Of a DNA stretch of 17,538 nt, positions 8,422 to 16,569 are shown piece by piece. The stretch covers positions 1 through 17,538 of the forward strand of contig SKLO01000066.1 in NCBI GenBank assembly GCA_007123195.1, given 5' to 3'. The notes beneath the pieces were generated by a model. The model saw nothing but the letters and a program-made list of their open reading frames with translations, ran no database searches and was not told the origin of the DNA. Numbering within the stretch: the first letter of the stretch is position 1; every line of letters starts with the position of its first letter. The stretch is from Verrucomicrobiales bacterium (GTDB lineage: Bacteria > Verrucomicrobiota > Verrucomicrobiia > Verrucomicrobiales > SKLO01). Both the position numbers and the translations under genes were made by a program.

Positions 8422-8752
8422 TCCCGGTCCCGGAGGGCGATGGGCCCGACCAGGTAGCCTCACTATGCCCGGGGGAAGGGGAAACTCAACCGCTGGCCGG
8501 CGGTGGCGAACCGTTCGGGTCCGGGGCTGTTCTGTCCAGGTGAACATCCCGGGACGGCTCGGGCCGCTGTTGGCCGGGCTTGCTGGCCGGCATCCGGCGG
8601 TTGGCGCGCGGGCGTTTCCACCAATGAGAGCGGCAAAGGTGGTGGTCCGTGACCCGGGAGGTGGAGGCACTGATTGCAACAGCGGCTCTGCCGTGGTAGC
8701 GTGACCGACTCGACACGAATTCCAACCCAGTAATTTTTGATCTACCAACTGC
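8422..8752. other. 331-bp divergent spacer between ABC transporter and ftsH
   Basis: I see no gene here. It must carry promoters for both neighbours. Candidates, all weak: for the transporter, minus-strand TTGAGT (8489-8484) and TAGTGA (8465-8460) with an 18-nt spacer. For ftsH there are two options: TTGCAA (8674-8679) with TAGCGT (8697-8702) at 17 nt, or TCGACA (8710-8715) with TAATTT (8731-8736) at 15 nt. The last 30 bp before ftsH are the most A/T-rich stretch of this spacer. Confidence 0.4.
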
Positions 8753-10807
8753 ATGTCCGCTCCTGATCCCCAGGAAGGACGCCAGGGCGGCGAGAAGCCC
8801 TCTGGCGATCCAAATTTCAATTGGCGCGGGCTGATCCTGCTGTCGATCGCCCTGATGCTGATCTTCACCGCCTTGTTCTGGACGAGCAAGGACGCGACCG
8901 GCCGCGAGGTTTCGTTCGGCCAGTTCGAGCAACTGGTGAAGGAGGGCAAGATCGAGGTCTCCGACGATCCGGCCAACCGTCGATCCCTGCAGCTCGTGCG
9001 GGTGCTGAACAGCGGCGAGGAATACCTCACCGGCTTTTACCGCACCGGCGATGTCGAGCAACCGGTGCAGCGGTTCCGCACCTCGGTGCACGTGCTGATG
9101 CAGGGGCCCCGGCTGATTGAACTGCTGGAGGAAGCCGGGCTCTCCTACAGCGTGCGCAACGACCGCAACGTCGGTGCCATGGTGCTGGTCACCATGGGGC
9201 CGATCCTGCTGATCCTGTTGATCCTGTTCTTCCTGTTCCGCCATCAGATGCGCATGGCCGGGCGCGGCGCGATGAGCTTCGGCAAGTCGCGCGCCAAGCT
9301 GATGTCGATGGAGAAGAACCGGATCACGTTCAACGACGTGGCCGGCGTGGAAGAGGCCAAGGAAGAGGTCTGGGAGCTGGTCGAGTTCCTCAAGGATCCG
9401 AAGAAATTCCAGAAGCTCGGGGGCAAGATTCCCAAGGGGGTGCTGATGGTCGGCCCGCCCGGAACCGGCAAGACCCTGCTGGCGCGCGCCATCGCCGGCG
9501 AGGCCGAAGTGCCGTTCTTCAGCATCAGCGGCTCGGATTTCGTCGAGATGTTCGTCGGCGTGGGTGCCTCGCGGGTGCGCGACATGTTCGAGCAGGGCAA
9601 GAAGAACGCCCCCTGCCTGATTTTCATCGACGAGATCGACGCCGTGGGACGCCACCGCGGCCACGGCCACGGCGGCGGCCATGACGAGCGCGAGCAGACC
9701 CTCAACGCGCTGCTGGTGGAGATGGACGGCTTCGACGCCCAGGAGGGAGTGATCATCATCGCCGCCACCAACCGCCCGGACGTGCTCGACCCGGCGCTGC
9801 TGCGCCCGGGGCGTTTTGACCGCCAGGTCACGGTGAACCTGCCCGACGTGAAGGGCCGCGAGGAGATCCTCAAGGTGCACGCCAAGAAGGTCAAGCTGGC
9901 GGCCAACGTCGACCTCGGCATCATCGCCCGCGGCACGCCCGGCTTCTCCGGGGCCGAACTGGCCAACCTGATCAACGAGGCCGCCCTGCTGGCGGCGCGC
10001 AAGGGCCAGAAGGCCATCACCACTCCCGACCTGGAAGAGGCGCGCGACAAGGTGCGCTGGGGTCGCGAGCGCCGCAGCCTGGCGATCAGCGAGAAGGAAA
10101 AGGAAAACACCGCCTACCACGAGGCCGGCCACGCGATCCTGCTGGCGGTGTTGGACCACACCGAACCGCTGCACAAGGTCACCATCATCCCGCGGGGTCC
10201 CTCGCTCGGCTCGACCATGTGGCTGCCGGCCGAGGACAAGTATACCCTGCGCAAGAACGAACTGCTCAGCAACCTGGCGGTCACCATGGGTGGCCGGGTG
10301 GCTGAGGAGATCGTCTTCGGCGACGTCACCAACGGCGCCTCCGGCGACATCCGCCAGGCCACATCAATGGCGCGCCGCATGGTCTGCGAGTGGGGCATGA
10401 GCGACGAGTTGGGCATGGTCGAGTATGGCGACGGCGACGGCCCGGTGTTCCTGGCGCGCGACATGGGGCGCACGCGCAACTACAGTGAGGCCACCGCCCA
10501 GCGCATCGACATCGAGGTCAAGCGGCTGATCGACGAGGCCTACGCCAGGGCCAAGGAGCTGCTGCTGCAGCACCGCGACAAGCTCGACGCCATCGCCAAG
10601 GCGCTGCTTGAATTCGAAACCCTCGACCGCGGCCACATCGAGGACATCATGGAGCATGGCGAGATGCGCAATCCTCCGCCGAGCCCGGCCCCGCCGCCGC
10701 CACCGGTGGACGAGGCCGAGGACACCGGGCGCAAGCCGGCCAAGGACGACGAGGAGCGCCGCCCCGACGACCCGCTTGAGCCCGGCCTTGCCGGCGCGCC
10801 CGCCTGA
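8753..10807 (+). CDS. ftsH: ATP-dependent zinc metalloprotease FtsH
   Basis: A 684-residue membrane-anchored AAA+ protease that extracts and degrades membrane and cytosolic proteins. Layout: 24-residue N-terminal tail, TM1 (about 25-43), periplasmic domain (44-140), TM2 (141-163), and the AAA module with Walker A GPPGTGKT (234-241), pore FVG (267-269), Walker B FIDEID (291-296) and the second region of homology with its arginines (about 336-357). The protease domain has HEAGH (456-460) and a likely third zinc ligand, Asp532 in GASGDIRQAT. The loop before DEREQ is GHGHGGGH, the same length as in E. coli but richer in His. The tail after 640 is Pro-rich then acidic. No Shine-Dalgarno sequence precedes the ATG. 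It stands alone and converges on hldD. Confidence 0.97.
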   Translation: MSAPDPQEGRQGGEKPSGDPNFNWRGLILLSIALMLIFTALFWTSKDATGREVSFGQFEQLVKEGKIEVSDDPANRRSLQLVRVLNSGEEYLTGFYRTGDVEQPVQRFRTSVHVLMQGPRLIELLEEAGLSYSVRNDRNVGAMVLVTMGPILLILLILFFLFRHQMRMAGRGAMSFGKSRAKLMSMEKNRITFNDVAGVEEAKEEVWELVEFLKDPKKFQKLGGKIPKGVLMVGPPGTGKTLLARAIAGEAEVPFFSISGSDFVEMFVGVGASRVRDMFEQGKKNAPCLIFIDEIDAVGRHRGHGHGGGHDEREQTLNALLVEMDGFDAQEGVIIIAATNRPDVLDPALLRPGRFDRQVTVNLPDVKGREEILKVHAKKVKLAANVDLGIIARGTPGFSGAELANLINEAALLAARKGQKAITTPDLEEARDKVRWGRERRSLAISEKEKENTAYHEAGHAILLAVLDHTEPLHKVTIIPRGPSLGSTMWLPAEDKYTLRKNELLSNLAVTMGGRVAEEIVFGDVTNGASGDIRQATSMARRMVCEWGMSDELGMVEYGDGDGPVFLARDMGRTRNYSEATAQRIDIEVKRLIDEAYARAKELLLQHRDKLDAIAKALLEFETLDRGHIEDIMEHGEMRNPPPSPAPPPPPVDEAEDTGRKPAKDDEERRPDDPLEPGLAGAPA

Positions 10808-11042
10808 TGCCGTTCCGCATTGGCGAAGGCCCTGCCCTCGCCGGACGGAGCGGCAAGTCTGGTTGACGCACGCCGCCGGCGTTGCCGCGCAGTCGCCATG
10901 GCCGGGAGGTCATGGCAAATTCAGGAAAGCCCCGGCCGGGGTGGACGCGCCTGTGGGGCGACGGCCGCTGCCAACGGCTTGGGCGTGGACATGATCGAGC
11001 GGGGTGCTTGGTGCCCCGAATCGCGCTGGTGTCCGGTGCGGA
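10808..11042. other. 235-bp convergent spacer between ftsH and hldD
   Basis: No gene is apparent. A perfect 12-bp palindrome, CCCCGGCCGGGG, lies at 10930-10941, without a T-run on either side. TGACGCACGCC at 10864 differs from the dispersed 12-mer TGACGCATCGCC by one missing T and could be a decayed copy or chance. Confidence 0.35.
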
Positions 11043-12077
11043 TTACAGCTGGCCCCCGGTTTCGTCGCCGAGACGGCGGTCGTGGGCCAGGTAGCCGGTG
11101 ACGTAGTCGCGCACGGCGGCTTCGAGGCTGGTGATTTCGTGGGGATAACCGGTGCCGCGCAGGCGGTTGAGTTCGGCACAGGTGTGGTATTGATACTTGT
11201 CGCGCAGCGCCGCGGGCATGTCGATGAAGCGGATGTTCGGCTCCAGGCCGAGTGCGTCGAAGATGGCGCGGGCGAGGTCGAGCCAGGTGCGGGCGACGCC
11301 GGCACCGAGGTTGAAGAGGCCATTGGCCCGGGTGTGGTCGGCCAGGTGCAGGGTCATGTCGACGGCGTCCTTGACGTAGAGGAAATCGCGCTGCTGCTCG
11401 CCGTCCTTGAAATCGGGCCGGTGGCTGCGGAACAGGGTGACCTCGCCTTGCTCGCGGATCTGGTGGAACGCCTTGTGGACCACGCTGCGCATGTCGTCCT
11501 TGTGATCCTCGTTGGGGCCGAACACGTTGAAATACTTGAGCCCGACAATGTGGTCGAACCAGCCGCGGTCGCGCGCCATCAGGTCGAACAATTGCTTGGA
11601 ATAGCCATACATGTTCAGCGGCCGCAGCCGTTCGATGGCCGGGTCGCCGTCGTCCATGCCGTGGACCCCGTCGCCGTAGGTGGCGGCGGAGGAGGCATAG
11701 ACGAAGCGCGCGCCGTGGCGCAGCGCCCAAGCGGCGAGGTCGCGGCTGTAGCCGACGTTGTTGCGCATCAGGTAGTCGCAGTCGGTCTCGGTGGTGGCCG
11801 AGCAGGCGCCCAGGTGCAGCACCAGATCGATGCGCCCGAGCGCCTGCGGACGGCGCCGGAGGATTTCGACGAGGTCGAGTCCGTCGAGGTAGTCGTGGAA
11901 CCGGAGCGGCACGAGGTTGCGCCACTTGGCGTCGCTGCCGAGGCGGTCGGCGATGATGACATCGTGGTTGCCGCGCTGGTTGAGGGCCCAGACCAGGGCG
12001 CTGCCGATGAAGCCGGCGCCGCCGGTCACCAACACCCGGCCGGACGAAGGCGGCGGCTTGGAACTTTGCATGGCCAT
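11043..12077 (-). CDS. hldD: ADP-L-glycero-D-manno-heptose 6-epimerase
   Basis: A 344-residue extended short-chain dehydrogenase/reductase that epimerises ADP-D-glycero-D-manno-heptose to the L-glycero form, the last step in making the LPS inner-core heptose. The Rossmann fingerprint GGAGFIG is at 19-25, the catalytic Tyr157-x3-Lys161 is in MYGYSKQ, and KYFNVFGPNEDHK (181-193) is a strong HldD signature. The protein is slightly longer than E. coli HldD (310 residues). I give the ATG at 12075-12077, but an in-frame GTG at 12096-12098 overlaps the uxaC stop as GTGA and would add seven residues. Either way the gene is tightly joined to uxaC. The long open frame further upstream is uxaC read in another frame. 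Confidence 0.92.
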   Translation of the reverse strand: MAMQSSKPPPSSGRVLVTGGAGFIGSALVWALNQRGNHDVIIADRLGSDAKWRNLVPLRFHDYLDGLDLVEILRRRPQALGRIDLVLHLGACSATTETDCDYLMRNNVGYSRDLAAWALRHGARFVYASSAATYGDGVHGMDDGDPAIERLRPLNMYGYSKQLFDLMARDRGWFDHIVGLKYFNVFGPNEDHKDDMRSVVHKAFHQIREQGEVTLFRSHRPDFKDGEQQRDFLYVKDAVDMTLHLADHTRANGLFNLGAGVARTWLDLARAIFDALGLEPNIRFIDMPAALRDKYQYHTCAELNRLRGTGYPHEITSLEAAVRDYVTGYLAHDRRLGDETGGQL

Positions 12078-12094
12078 GTCAGGATCGGGAGGGG

Positions 12095-13531
12095 TCACCG
12101 GGCGTCCGGGGCGGGGGCGTCGCCGCGCAGTTTCATGCCGAAGTAGTCGACCGCGTTGCGGTAGCAGATGCGGCTGACCAGCGAGCCGACCAGTTCGAGG
12201 TCGTCGGGCAGGGCGCCGCGCTGCATGTCGCGTCCAAGCAGGTTGCAGAGGATGCGGCGGAAATACTCGTGGCGTGGGGCGGACAGGAACGAGCGGGAGT
12301 CGGTGAGCATGCCGACGAAATGCGACAGCAGGCCGATGGACGACAGGGCGTTGATCTGGTCGGTCATGCCCTCCTCGGTGTCGAGGAACCACCAGGCCGA
12401 GCCATACTGCAGTTTGCCGGGGATTTCGCGCTGGAAATTGCCGAGGGCGGCGACGAGGGCGCGGTTCTGGCCCGGGTTGAGGTTGTAGAGCACGACCTTG
12501 GGCAGTTGGTCGTGGGCGTCGAGATCGTCGAGGAAGCGCACCAGTCCGTGGATCTGGGGCAGTTCGGCGATCGAGTCGCAGCCGATGTCGCGGCCGAGGC
12601 GCTTGAAGAGGCGGGTGTTGGCGTTGCGCAGGGCGCCGAGGTGGAGTTGCATGGTCCAGCCCTTGCCGGCATTGAGTTCGCCGAAAAACTGCATCATGTG
12701 GCTGGCGAAGCGTTCGCCGTCGCCGGCCGTGAGGTCCTGCTGGTTGCGGGCGCGGTCGAAGATGCGCGCGGCGTCGGACTCGGCGCAGGACTCCAGCGGC
12801 AGGCAGCCGAGGCCGTGGTCGGACAGCCGGCAGCCGTGCTGGTGGAAGTAGCCGTGCCGTTGGTGGAGCGCGTCCTTGAAGCGGGACAGGTTGGAGCAGT
12901 CGATGCCGGCGGCCTGGGTGAGTTGGTCGAGGTAGGAGCGCCAGGAGTTGATGCGTTCGATCTGCAGGGCGCGGTCGGGGCGGAACGTCGGGTAGACCGC
13001 GCAGGGGCTGTCGGGATCCCTGGCCAGTTCATCGTGATGCTTGAGCGGATCGCAGGGGTCGTCGGTGCTGCACACGAGCCTGACATTGCCACGACGGAGC
13101 AGGTTGCGGGTGGAGAAGGAGGGGTCGGCGAGCTGCTCGTTGGCCTGCTGCCAGACCTGATCGGCGGTGTCCGGGCCCAGCAGGGTGTCGATGCCGAAGT
13201 AGCGCTTCAGTTCCAGCTGGCTCCAATGGTAGAGCGGGTTGCGCAGGGTGTGGGGCAGGGTGGCGGCCCAGGCGTCGAACTTGTCGCGGCTGTCGGTGTC
13301 GCCGGTGATGCGGCTCTCGGCGATGCCGTTGGCGCGCATGGCGCGCCACTTGTAGTGGTCGCCCCCGAGCCAGATTTCGGTGAGGTCGGCGAAGCGGTGA
13401 TCGTTGGCGATCTGGTCGACCGGCAGGTGGGTGTGGTAGTCATAGATCGGCTCCGCGGCAGCGTGGTCGTGGTAGAGCCGGCGGGCCTGAGGGGATTCAA
13501 GCAGGAAATCGTCGTGAATGAAGGCGGACAT
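12095..13531 (-). CDS. uxaC: Glucuronate isomerase (uronate isomerase)
   Basis: A 478-residue cytosolic enzyme of the amidohydrolase superfamily that converts D-glucuronate to D-fructuronate, and galacturonate to tagaturonate. The N-terminal metal-site motif YDYHTHLPVDQIA (30-42) with H33 and H35 is followed by WLGGDHYKWRAMRANGI (54-70), both hallmark UxaC segments. The length matches the family. The ATG at 13529-13531 fits the family N-terminus. A weak minus-strand -10-like TATGCT at 13590-13585 could serve it. No other uronate genes (uxuA, uxuB, kdgK, uxaB) are next to it. It sits 94 nt downstream of recF and is coupled to hldD downstream, so the context looks like shared transcription rather than a uronate cluster. 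Confidence 0.93.
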   Translation of the reverse strand: MSAFIHDDFLLESPQARRLYHDHAAAEPIYDYHTHLPVDQIANDHRFADLTEIWLGGDHYKWRAMRANGIAESRITGDTDSRDKFDAWAATLPHTLRNPLYHWSQLELKRYFGIDTLLGPDTADQVWQQANEQLADPSFSTRNLLRRGNVRLVCSTDDPCDPLKHHDELARDPDSPCAVYPTFRPDRALQIERINSWRSYLDQLTQAAGIDCSNLSRFKDALHQRHGYFHQHGCRLSDHGLGCLPLESCAESDAARIFDRARNQQDLTAGDGERFASHMMQFFGELNAGKGWTMQLHLGALRNANTRLFKRLGRDIGCDSIAELPQIHGLVRFLDDLDAHDQLPKVVLYNLNPGQNRALVAALGNFQREIPGKLQYGSAWWFLDTEEGMTDQINALSSIGLLSHFVGMLTDSRSFLSAPRHEYFRRILCNLLGRDMQRGALPDDLELVGSLVSRICYRNAVDYFGMKLRGDAPAPDAR

Positions 13532-13625
13532 GGGTGCGGAACAGTGGCGTGGCTGCCGGGGTGGAGTCGGGTCGATGCGCCCCCAGCATAGCCAATGGCG
13601 GGGGCGGGGGCCAGTGAATTTGTGG

Positions 13626-14720
13626 TCAATCAGCCGCGGGTGAGGCCGGTTCCACAGGCTCAACCCGGCCGTCGGCGACCCGGAACACGCGGGTGTCGGC
13701 GGGCAGCTGCTGGAGCCAGTCGAGGTGGGTGGTGGTGACCAGCGTCTGGGTGTCGGCGGGCAGGTGGCCGATGAAGGCGTTGCGCCGTCCGGGGTCGAGT
13801 TCGCCGAAGATGTCGTCGATCAGCATCATCGGCGGCTGGCCGGAGTGGGCGTGGAGCAGGTGGGCCTGGGCCAGCTTGAGGGCCAGTGCGAGGCTTCGTT
13901 GCTGGCCCTCGGAGCCGAACCGGCCGGCCGACCGGCGGTTGAGCCTCAGGTCCAGTTCGTCGCGGTGCGGTCCGGCGGTGGTCTGGCGCAGCCGGGCGTC
14001 CTCGCGGCGGTTTTGCTCAAGCGCGGCGGCGAATTGGCCGGCTTCCACGGAGGGTTGGTAGTCGGCCTCGGCGGTTTCGGTGGCGCCGTCGCCGGCGGCC
14101 AGTTGCCGGTGGGCGGTGTCCAGTGGTTGCCGCAGGGCGGCGGCCAGTTGATGGCGGGACTCGATCAGGATCCGGCCGTGGTCGAGCAGCAGCTGGTCGT
14201 AAGCATCGAGCTGGCGCCACGGGGGCGGGTCGTGGCGTTTGAGCAGGTGGTTGCGCGAGCGCAGGGCGCGCTCGTAGGCCTTGAGCGCATGTCGGTAGGG
14301 CGGGAACAGCTGGCTGGCGACGAAGTCGAGGAAGCGGCGGCGTTGTTCGGCCGGGCCGTGGACCAGTTGCAGGTCGCGGTTGCCGATCCAGACCACCAGC
14401 CCGCTGTGGCCGAGATATTCGGCGGCCGGCAGGGACGAGCGGTCGCCGGCGGCGAGCCGGCGCGTCTGCTGGTTGCAGGCGAACCGCAGGCGGGTGTCGT
14501 GCCACCGGCCTTCGATGACGAGGTGGGGCGCCTCATGGCGGATCAGGTCGCGCCGGGTGGAGGTGCGCGGGGATTGCAGCCGCATCAGCAGGCAGGCCGC
14601 CTCGAGGATCGAGGTCTTGCCCTGGGCATTGTCGCCGACGAACACCGCGTGGCGGGGCAGCGGCTCCAGGGTCAGTTCCTCGAAGCAGCGGAACTGGCGG
14701 AGGTGGAGGCGTTCGAGCAT
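13626..14720 (-). CDS. recF: DNA replication and repair protein RecF
   Basis: A 364-residue SMC-like ATPase that, with RecO and RecR, loads RecA at single-strand gaps. Walker A is GDNAQGKT (29-36), GPHRDEL (250-256) is a RecF hallmark, the ABC-type signature region is GSEGQQRSLALALKLAQ (269-285), and Walker B with the D-loop is MLIDDIFGELDPGRR (299-313). The length is typical. The start MLERLHLRQFRCFEEL at 14718-14720 is the normal RecF N-terminus, and the upstream TTG at 14765 is not needed. There is no Shine-Dalgarno sequence. In many bacteria recF sits with dnaA-dnaN-gyrB, but here it heads a run with uxaC and hldD. Confidence 0.93.
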   Translation of the reverse strand: MLERLHLRQFRCFEELTLEPLPRHAVFVGDNAQGKTSILEAACLLMRLQSPRTSTRRDLIRHEAPHLVIEGRWHDTRLRFACNQQTRRLAAGDRSSLPAAEYLGHSGLVVWIGNRDLQLVHGPAEQRRRFLDFVASQLFPPYRHALKAYERALRSRNHLLKRHDPPPWRQLDAYDQLLLDHGRILIESRHQLAAALRQPLDTAHRQLAAGDGATETAEADYQPSVEAGQFAAALEQNRREDARLRQTTAGPHRDELDLRLNRRSAGRFGSEGQQRSLALALKLAQAHLLHAHSGQPPMMLIDDIFGELDPGRRNAFIGHLPADTQTLVTTTHLDWLQQLPADTRVFRVADGRVEPVEPASPAAD

Positions 14721-14836
14721 GACCGGCGGTGCCCCACTGGTGGACCGGATGCGGGGTGGATGCAAGGCGGCGAACAGGGGCGCGGGCGGCAGGTTTCGCT
14801 TGCCAGCCGGGGTGGCGTGGTTGTTTGCTCCGGGCG

Positions 14837-16147
14837 ATGAAACGACCGCTGGCGGGTGCGACTCCCGGAATATCGACAGCCACCTGCCTGGCGCTGGTGA
14901 TGGCCAACATGATCGGGGTGGGGGTGTTTGCCAGCCTCGGCTATCAGGTGGCCGCGCTGGAGGGCGGGTTTGTGATCCTGCTGCTGTGGATCACCGGCGG
15001 GGTGCTGGCGGTGTGCGGAGGATTGTCCTACGCGGAACTGGCGCTGGCGCTGCCGCGTTCGGGGGGCGAATACAACCTGCTGGGGCGGATTTATCACCCG
15101 GCGCTGGGAACCATGGCCGGGGTGGCCTCGGTGGTGGTCGGGTTTGCGGCCCCGGTGGCGCTGGCGGCGAGCTTGCTGGGCAGCTACGTCGAAGCGATCT
15201 TCCCCGGGGTCACCGGACTGCACGTGGCCACGGTGGCGGTGGTGTCGGTGACGCTGGTGCACCTGGTGACCATTCGGGTGAGCGCGGCGTTCCAGTTGGT
15301 GTCGACGCTGTTGAAGCTGGTGCTGATCCTGGGGTTCATCGGCGTTGGTTTTGTCGGCAGTTACGCGCCGCAGGATGTGCGCTGGATGCCGGCCACGGGC
15401 GATGGCGGGCAGATCATGAGCGCGGCATTTTTTGTCTCGTTGATGTATGTGATGTATGCCTATTCGGGGTGGAACGCGGTGATCTACGTGCTCGGCGAGG
15501 TGCGGCGGCCGGAGCGTTCGGTGGTCCCGGCGGTGGTGGGAGGGGCGGCGCTGGTGATGGTGCTTTACGTGCTGCTCAACGTGGTGTTCCTGCGATCGGC
15601 GCCGGTGGAGGAGTATGTGGGCGACTCGATCGTGGGCGAGGCGTCGGCCAGGGCGATGTTTGGCGAGGGCGGCGGGCGGTGGATCTCCGGGCTGATCGCG
15701 TTCGGGCTTGTGTCCACCATCAGCGCGATGGTATGGGCCGGGCCGCGGGTGTTGAAGGTGATGGGCGAGGACCTGCCCCCGTTGGCGTGGCTGTCGCGCA
15801 GCCCGCGCGGGGTGCCGGTGGTGGCGATCCTGCTGCAGCTCAGCCTTACCCTGGTGATGCTGTGGAGCGGCACGTTCGAGGACATCCTCATGTTCACCGA
15901 GTTCACCCTGGCATTGTGCCTTTTTCTGGCCGTGCTCGGGCTGATGGTGCTGCGGGTGCGCCAGCCGGGGCTGGCGCGGCCGTTCCGCTGTCCGTTGTAT
16001 CCGCTGCCGCCGTTGTTGTTTCTGATGATCGTCGGCTACACGCTGGTGCAGGTGGCGCAGAGCAAGCCGTGGCAGTCCGCTTTGGGACTGCTGACGCTGG
16101 GGGCGGGATTGCTGCTGCATGTACTCGCCCGGCGGCGGGCGAGGTGA
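14837..16147 (+). CDS. APC-superfamily amino acid permease
   Basis: A 436-residue inner-membrane permease that would move an amino acid or related amine by proton symport or exchange. Hydrophobic stretches fit 12 transmembrane helices. The unwound TM1 motif of the superfamily is seen as MIGVGVFASLGY (25-36), PRSGGEYNLLGR follows TM2, and the conserved WAGPRVLKVMGED element lies in the second half. The specificity cannot be read. The ATG at 14837 is chosen because TM1 begins about 12 residues later. The longer open frame from 14729 adds a Cys/Arg-rich segment that overlaps the recF control region. It is divergent from recF, and the 116-bp gap contains TTGCCA (14800-14805) as a possible -35 box. 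Confidence 0.85.
   Translation: MKRPLAGATPGISTATCLALVMANMIGVGVFASLGYQVAALEGGFVILLLWITGGVLAVCGGLSYAELALALPRSGGEYNLLGRIYHPALGTMAGVASVVVGFAAPVALAASLLGSYVEAIFPGVTGLHVATVAVVSVTLVHLVTIRVSAAFQLVSTLLKLVLILGFIGVGFVGSYAPQDVRWMPATGDGGQIMSAAFFVSLMYVMYAYSGWNAVIYVLGEVRRPERSVVPAVVGGAALVMVLYVLLNVVFLRSAPVEEYVGDSIVGEASARAMFGEGGGRWISGLIAFGLVSTISAMVWAGPRVLKVMGEDLPPLAWLSRSPRGVPVVAILLQLSLTLVMLWSGTFEDILMFTEFTLALCLFLAVLGLMVLRVRQPGLARPFRCPLYPLPPLLFLMIVGYTLVQVAQSKPWQSALGLLTLGAGLLLHVLARRRAR
16124..16143. repeat. Hairpin at the 3' end of the permease gene
   Basis: CTCGCCCG (16124-16131) pairs perfectly with CGGGCGAG (16136-16143) around a GCGG loop. It lies inside the last codons of the permease, one nucleotide before its TGA. 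There is no T-run after it, so termination would have to be of a non-classical type. Confidence 0.4.
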
Positions 16148-16222
16148 GGGGGGATCGTTCGGGACAGGGCCTATGAGCGGGTGTGTATTGGACGCCGTGC
16201 CACCAACCGCACCGCCATCACC

Positions 16223-16255
16223 TGACGCATCGCCTTTCCCGGTGCCCGCGGGCAC
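16223..16255. repeat. Dispersed 12-mer with palindrome, copy B
   Basis: TGACGCATCGCC (16223-16234) is followed 7 nt later by the perfect 14-bp palindrome GTGCCCGCGGGCAC (16242-16255). As in the copy after clpP, GCACCGCC lies just upstream and a TT follows the 12-mer. Confidence 0.5.
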
Positions 16256-16317
16256 AGCGACCGTAGGTTGCATGGTCAAGCCAACGACTCCCTCCCACTC
16301 AGCACGCCAACACCCCG

Positions 16318-16507
16318 CCCACCACGGCCTCGCGAGCGCAACGCCCGTTGGTTGAATTGCCTCAATTCGACCGGGGTGCGGGTCGTTCGTTCCTTGCGCC
16401 TGATTCATTCACGGCTCCATTCGCCTGCTGCGAATGAAACCGCGACGTGGACCCGGCACCAGCGCGACCGCACCGCGCACAGGAGGTCGAATTGCGCCAA
16501 TTCAACC
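16318..16507. repeat. Arm-core-arm element, copy 1
   Basis: The left arm at 16350-16372 reads GGTTGAATTG, 3 nt, CAATTCGACC. The right arm at 16485-16507 reads GGTCGAATTG, 3 nt, CAATTCAACC, which is the reverse complement of the left arm outside the central 3 nt. Between them is a core beginning CCGGGGTGCGGGTC and containing TTCATTCACGG, plus a perfect hairpin CATTCGC/GCGAATG. Core and left flank (GGCCTCGCG) recur 251 bp downstream. Confidence 0.6.
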
Positions 16508-16557
16508 TACGGGGCTGCCGCCGATGGGCAGCTTCAAGGAACCGCGCCGTTGCCCCC

Positions 16558-16569
16558 TGACGCATCGCC
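16558..16569. repeat. Dispersed 12-mer, copy C
   Basis: TGACGCATCGCC sits between the two arm-core-arm elements, immediately before the left flank of the second. It is identical to the copies at 3881 and 16223. Confidence 0.5.

Noticed and set aside
5830..8457. An 875-codon open frame on the plus strand, antisense to the ABC transporter
   Set aside because: It mirrors a gene with unambiguous motifs. Long antisense frames are expected in DNA this GC-rich, and its translation shows no domain character.
8486..10174. A 562-codon open frame antisense to ftsH
   Set aside because: ftsH on the other strand is certain, and the antisense product is His/Asp/Gln-rich shadow sequence without motifs.
11004..12146. 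A 380-codon plus-strand frame opposite hldD
   Set aside because: It is antisense to a clear heptose epimerase and carries no recognisable motif.
16350..16507. Integron attC site, because the arms contain GTTGAAT and ATTCAAC
   Set aside because: The GTT and AAC boxes are at the wrong ends for attC (which reads RYYYAAC to GTTRRRY). The second copy lacks them altogether, and no integrase or cassette gene is present.
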